This document shows positions 31,058 to 33,103 of a stretch of 33,103 nucleotides of DNA, in pieces. Position numbers and translations under genes: made by a program. The notes under the pieces are model-generated. The model did not search any database. It was given only the letters and a program-made list of their open reading frames with translations, and was not told where the DNA came from. Location: assembly GCA_902512065.1 (NCBI GenBank), contig CABXHU010000011.1, positions 1 through 33,103 on the forward strand, written 5' to 3'. Position 1 is the first letter of the stretch. The number at the start of each line of letters is the position of its first letter. The stretch comes from an uncultured Bacteroidota bacterium (GTDB taxonomy: Bacteria > Bacteroidota > Bacteroidia > Flavobacteriales > Flavobacteriaceae).

Positions 31058-32152
31058 ATGAAATATTTTTTTATAAAATTTGTATTTTCTCTTTACTTTA
31101 GTTTATTCTCCACTACAATATACAGTGATGAATTCTCTTATGAAATAATAGTTTCTGATATTGAAGTGCCTTGGGGATTTGTTTTTTTAGAAGATAATTC
31201 AATGTTAATTACTGAGAGAAAAGGTGAACTAATCCATTTTATTAATGGGGAAAAAATAAAATTAAATGGGCTACCAGAGATCATTGCAAAAAACCAAGGT
31301 GGTTTATTGGATATAGAACTTCATCCAGACTATAAAAATAATGGTTGGATATATATCTCATATTCTTCTTCAAATGAAAACAAGAGTGGATCTAATACTT
31401 CCATAATGAGGTTTAAACTAGAAAATAATAATTTAGTTCAAAAAGAAATTATTTATAAGGCTCTACCTAATAGCAAAAGAGATAGACATTATGGAAGTAG
31501 AATTGAATTTGATGAAAATAATTATTTATACTTTTCAATTGGTGATAGAGGTAATCGAGATATAAATCCGCAAAATATTAATAGAGATGGAGGGAAAATA
31601 TATAGAGTTTTTGATAATGGTGAAATACCAATTGATAACCCTTTTACAAGTAATAGACTCGCAAAAAAATCAATTTATAGTTACGGACATAGGAATCCTC
31701 AAGGCATGGTTGTTAATCCATTTACTAAAGAATTATGGGTACATGAGCATGGACCAAGAGGAGGAGATGAAATTAATATTATAAAAAAAGGAGCTAATTA
31801 TGGATGGCCCGTAGCTAGTTTTGGAATAAATTATATAGGAACAAAATTTACTGATAAAACTACAATGCCAGGAATGGAAGACCCTGTTCATTATTGGATC
31901 CCATCAATTGCACCTAGTGGCATGGCTTTTATTAATTCCGATATATATCCAAATTCAAAAGGAGATTTATTAATTGGATCATTAATATTTCAATACCTTC
32001 ATAAATGCAAAATAAAAGATAATAGAGTTTACAAAGAAGATAGAATATTAGAAGATATAGGAAGAGTAAGGTCTATTAGACAAGGACCTGATGGATATAT
32101 GTATGTTGGAGTTGAAAATTTAGGCATAATAAAACTTGTATTAAAAAAATAA
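31058..32152 (+). CDS. PQQ-dependent sugar dehydrogenase (soluble glucose/aldose dehydrogenase family)
   Basis: The 364-aa protein has a Sec signal peptide (cleavage after about residue 23, TIYSDE) and a six-bladed beta-propeller of the glucose/sorbosone dehydrogenase family. Conserved pieces include VPWGFVFLEDNSMLITERKG, the catalytic His144 in RHYGSRIEF, SYGHRNPQGMVV with the PQQ-contacting Arg, and HEHGPRGGDEINI. These periplasmic enzymes oxidise aldose sugars with PQQ and calcium. No PQQ synthesis gene is in the window, so cofactor supply is unknown and the fold may serve another role. It starts a plus-strand run with udk and divIC, with a 5-base gap to udk. Confidence 0.88.
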   Translation: MKYFFIKFVFSLYFSLFSTTIYSDEFSYEIIVSDIEVPWGFVFLEDNSMLITERKGELIHFINGEKIKLNGLPEIIAKNQGGLLDIELHPDYKNNGWIYISYSSSNENKSGSNTSIMRFKLENNNLVQKEIIYKALPNSKRDRHYGSRIEFDENNYLYFSIGDRGNRDINPQNINRDGGKIYRVFDNGEIPIDNPFTSNRLAKKSIYSYGHRNPQGMVVNPFTKELWVHEHGPRGGDEINIIKKGANYGWPVASFGINYIGTKFTDKTTMPGMEDPVHYWIPSIAPSGMAFINSDIYPNSKGDLLIGSLIFQYLHKCKIKDNRVYKEDRILEDIGRVRSIRQGPDGYMYVGVENLGIIKLVLKK

Positions 32153-32157
32153 ATTAG

Positions 32158-32763
32158 ATGTTAATTATTGGTATAACAGGAGGTACTGGAAGTGGCAAAA
32201 CTACTATTGTAGAGGAAATAAAAAAAGAGTTTATCAAAAGTGATATTGGCTTTATTTCGCAAGACTCATATTACAATGATAATGGTGATTTAAGTTTTGA
32301 AGAAAAAAATAAAATTAATTTTGACCATCCCGAAGCTGTAGATTTTGATTTAATGATTAACCATTTAAACTTATTAAAAAATGGAAAAAATGTTAATCAA
32401 CCTATATATTCATTTTTTGAGCATAACAGAACAGAAAAGACTAAATTAATAAAACCAAAAAAAATAATGGTTATTGAAGGACTCTTAATCTTAACTAATA
32501 AAAAGTTAAGAGATTTAATTGATATCAAAGCTTTTATTGATTCTAAATCTGACCTAAGATTTAATAGAAGGCTAAATAGAGATATAAATGAAAGGGGAAG
32601 ATCTGAAGAAGAAGTTATTGAATTATTTAATAAAAGATTAAATGAAATGCATAAGCTGTATGTTGAACCAATGATGAAATATTGCGATATAATTATTGAT
32701 AACAATACAAATAATTCAATAGAGATACATCCATTATTAAATATTATTAAAAATAATTTGTAA
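32158..32763 (+). CDS. udk: uridine kinase
   Basis: Udk phosphorylates uridine and cytidine in the pyrimidine salvage path. The 201-aa protein has Walker A GGTGSGKTT at residues 8-16, a QDSYYND segment of the nucleoside site, DHPEAVDFDLM, and IMVIEGLLIL. The DRRLNRDINERGRS-like segment here reads RRLNRDINERGRS. Length and motifs are standard. It lies 5 bases after the dehydrogenase gene and its stop is 1 base from the next start. Confidence 0.93.
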   Translation: MLIIGITGGTGSGKTTIVEEIKKEFIKSDIGFISQDSYYNDNGDLSFEEKNKINFDHPEAVDFDLMINHLNLLKNGKNVNQPIYSFFEHNRTEKTKLIKPKKIMVIEGLLILTNKKLRDLIDIKAFIDSKSDLRFNRRLNRDINERGRSEEEVIELFNKRLNEMHKLYVEPMMKYCDIIIDNNTNNSIEIHPLLNIIKNNL

Positions 32764-32764
32764 A

Positions 32765-33064
32765 ATGAGAATTAAAATTCCTTCCATATTTAAAAATATT
32801 TATTTCATAATTTTTTTTCTATTTATAATATGGATGTTATTTTTTGACAGTAATTCATGGTTGATACACAGAGAATTGAATGCCAAGATTTATAAATTAG
32901 AGAAACAAAAAGATTTTTATAATAAAGGGATAGACGTAGATAAAGAAGAATTGTCAAAGATAAAAACTGACAGTGGGCTTGAAGAATATGCAAGAGAAAA
33001 GCTCTATATGAAAAAAGAAGATGAAGAAATATTTATAATAGCGTTTGATACTTTAAATGAATAA
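32765..33064 (+). CDS. septum formation initiator (DivIC/FtsB family)
   Basis: The 99-aa protein has a short basic N-terminus, one membrane helix (about residues 10-29, with FIIFFLFIIWMLFF) and a periplasmic coiled coil at about 35-70. It ends with the family-typical GLEEYAREKLYMKKEDEE. FtsB/DivIC proteins join FtsL and FtsQ/DivIB in the cell-division machinery. The YAREKLYM segment is a hallmark of the Bacteroidota form. The gene follows udk by 1 base and precedes another start by 8 bases, so it is within an operon. Whether it should be called divIC or ftsB is a naming matter. Confidence 0.88.
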   Translation: MRIKIPSIFKNIYFIIFFLFIIWMLFFDSNSWLIHRELNAKIYKLEKQKDFYNKGIDVDKEELSKIKTDSGLEEYAREKLYMKKEDEEIFIIAFDTLNE

Positions 33065-33072
33065 CAGCTGTT

Positions 33073-33103
33073 ATGGAGAAAAAAATATTAAATGAATTTG
33101 TTA
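33073..33103 (+). CDS. start of a gene cut by the window end, possibly methylmalonyl-CoA mutase small subunit
   Basis: An ATG 8 bases after the divIC stop opens a frame reading MEKKILNEFV to the window end. Ten residues cannot identify a protein. As I recall, in many Flavobacteriia udk and divIC are followed by the methylmalonyl-CoA mutase small subunit (mutA), whose start is of this kind; that rests on gene order only. Confidence 0.4.
   Translation, partial: MEKKILNEFV

Noticed and set aside
1-33103. Search for mobile elements, CRISPR repeats, toxin-antitoxin pairs, restriction or phage-defence genes and RNA genes.
   Set aside because: None was seen; all recognised genes are chromosomal housekeeping or envelope/metabolic families, and no tandem or dispersed long repeats stood out by eye.

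Overview
The window is ordinary chromosome from a low-GC member of the Bacteroidota, most likely a marine-type Flavobacteriia. The evidence for this is a very AT-rich composition and gaps of 0 to about 135 bases. Several start-proximal gaps carry the Bacteroidota -7 promoter box TAnnTTTG, and Shine-Dalgarno sequences are scarce. Family-level markers agree: a secreted peptidase with a type IX secretion (T9SS) C-terminal domain, a single-chain PurL, a CarB without its C-terminal regulatory domain, a cysteine-free L31, and lineage-typical DUF4199 and DUF4442 proteins. I see no rRNA, tRNA, CRISPR array, insertion sequence, prophage or defence island. No gene-free stretch exceeds about 135 bases.

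Layout. Bases 1-1316: the 3' end of a DUF6580-like membrane protein converges on rmuC. Bases 1393-4503: rpmH (L34, 52 aa), a strong terminator, then carB, all on the minus strand. Bases 4633-7556: a small TPR membrane protein, an alpha/beta hydrolase, a GNAT-like protein with a decayed acetyl-CoA loop, and the tRNA methylthiotransferase MtaB. Bases 7603-9986: an orphan peptide-type solute-binding lipoprotein, a GNA1-like acetyltransferase and ribosomal protein L31. Bases 10109-12193: DUF4199 with a polyprenyl-type glycosyltransferase, a bidirectional terminator, and a SnoaL/NTF2-like lipoprotein. Bases 12329-22111: phosphohexomutase and an ABC exporter (1-nt overlap), purL, and a T9SS-secreted M14 carboxypeptidase. 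Bases 22113-28046: a long perfect palindrome, a MarR regulator, and fadN-fadA-fadE. Bases 28057-30948 (minus strand): trxB, a DUF4442 hotdog protein, a CoA-pyrophosphatase-type Nudix protein and a PlsC-like acyltransferase. Bases 31058-33103: a PQQ-type sugar dehydrogenase, udk, divIC/ftsB and the first codons of another gene.

The most coherent functional block is 22113-30948. The MarR protein and its likely operator would control a complete beta-oxidation module (acyl-CoA dehydrogenase, hydratase/dehydrogenase, thiolase). Converging on it is an operon whose members handle acyl-CoA, CoA turnover and phospholipid acylation, led by thioredoxin reductase. I see no clearly new multi-gene system. 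The points worth following are regulatory (the palindrome) and enzymological: altered motifs in the acyltransferase and the small GNAT, and a eukaryote-like GNA1 protein.
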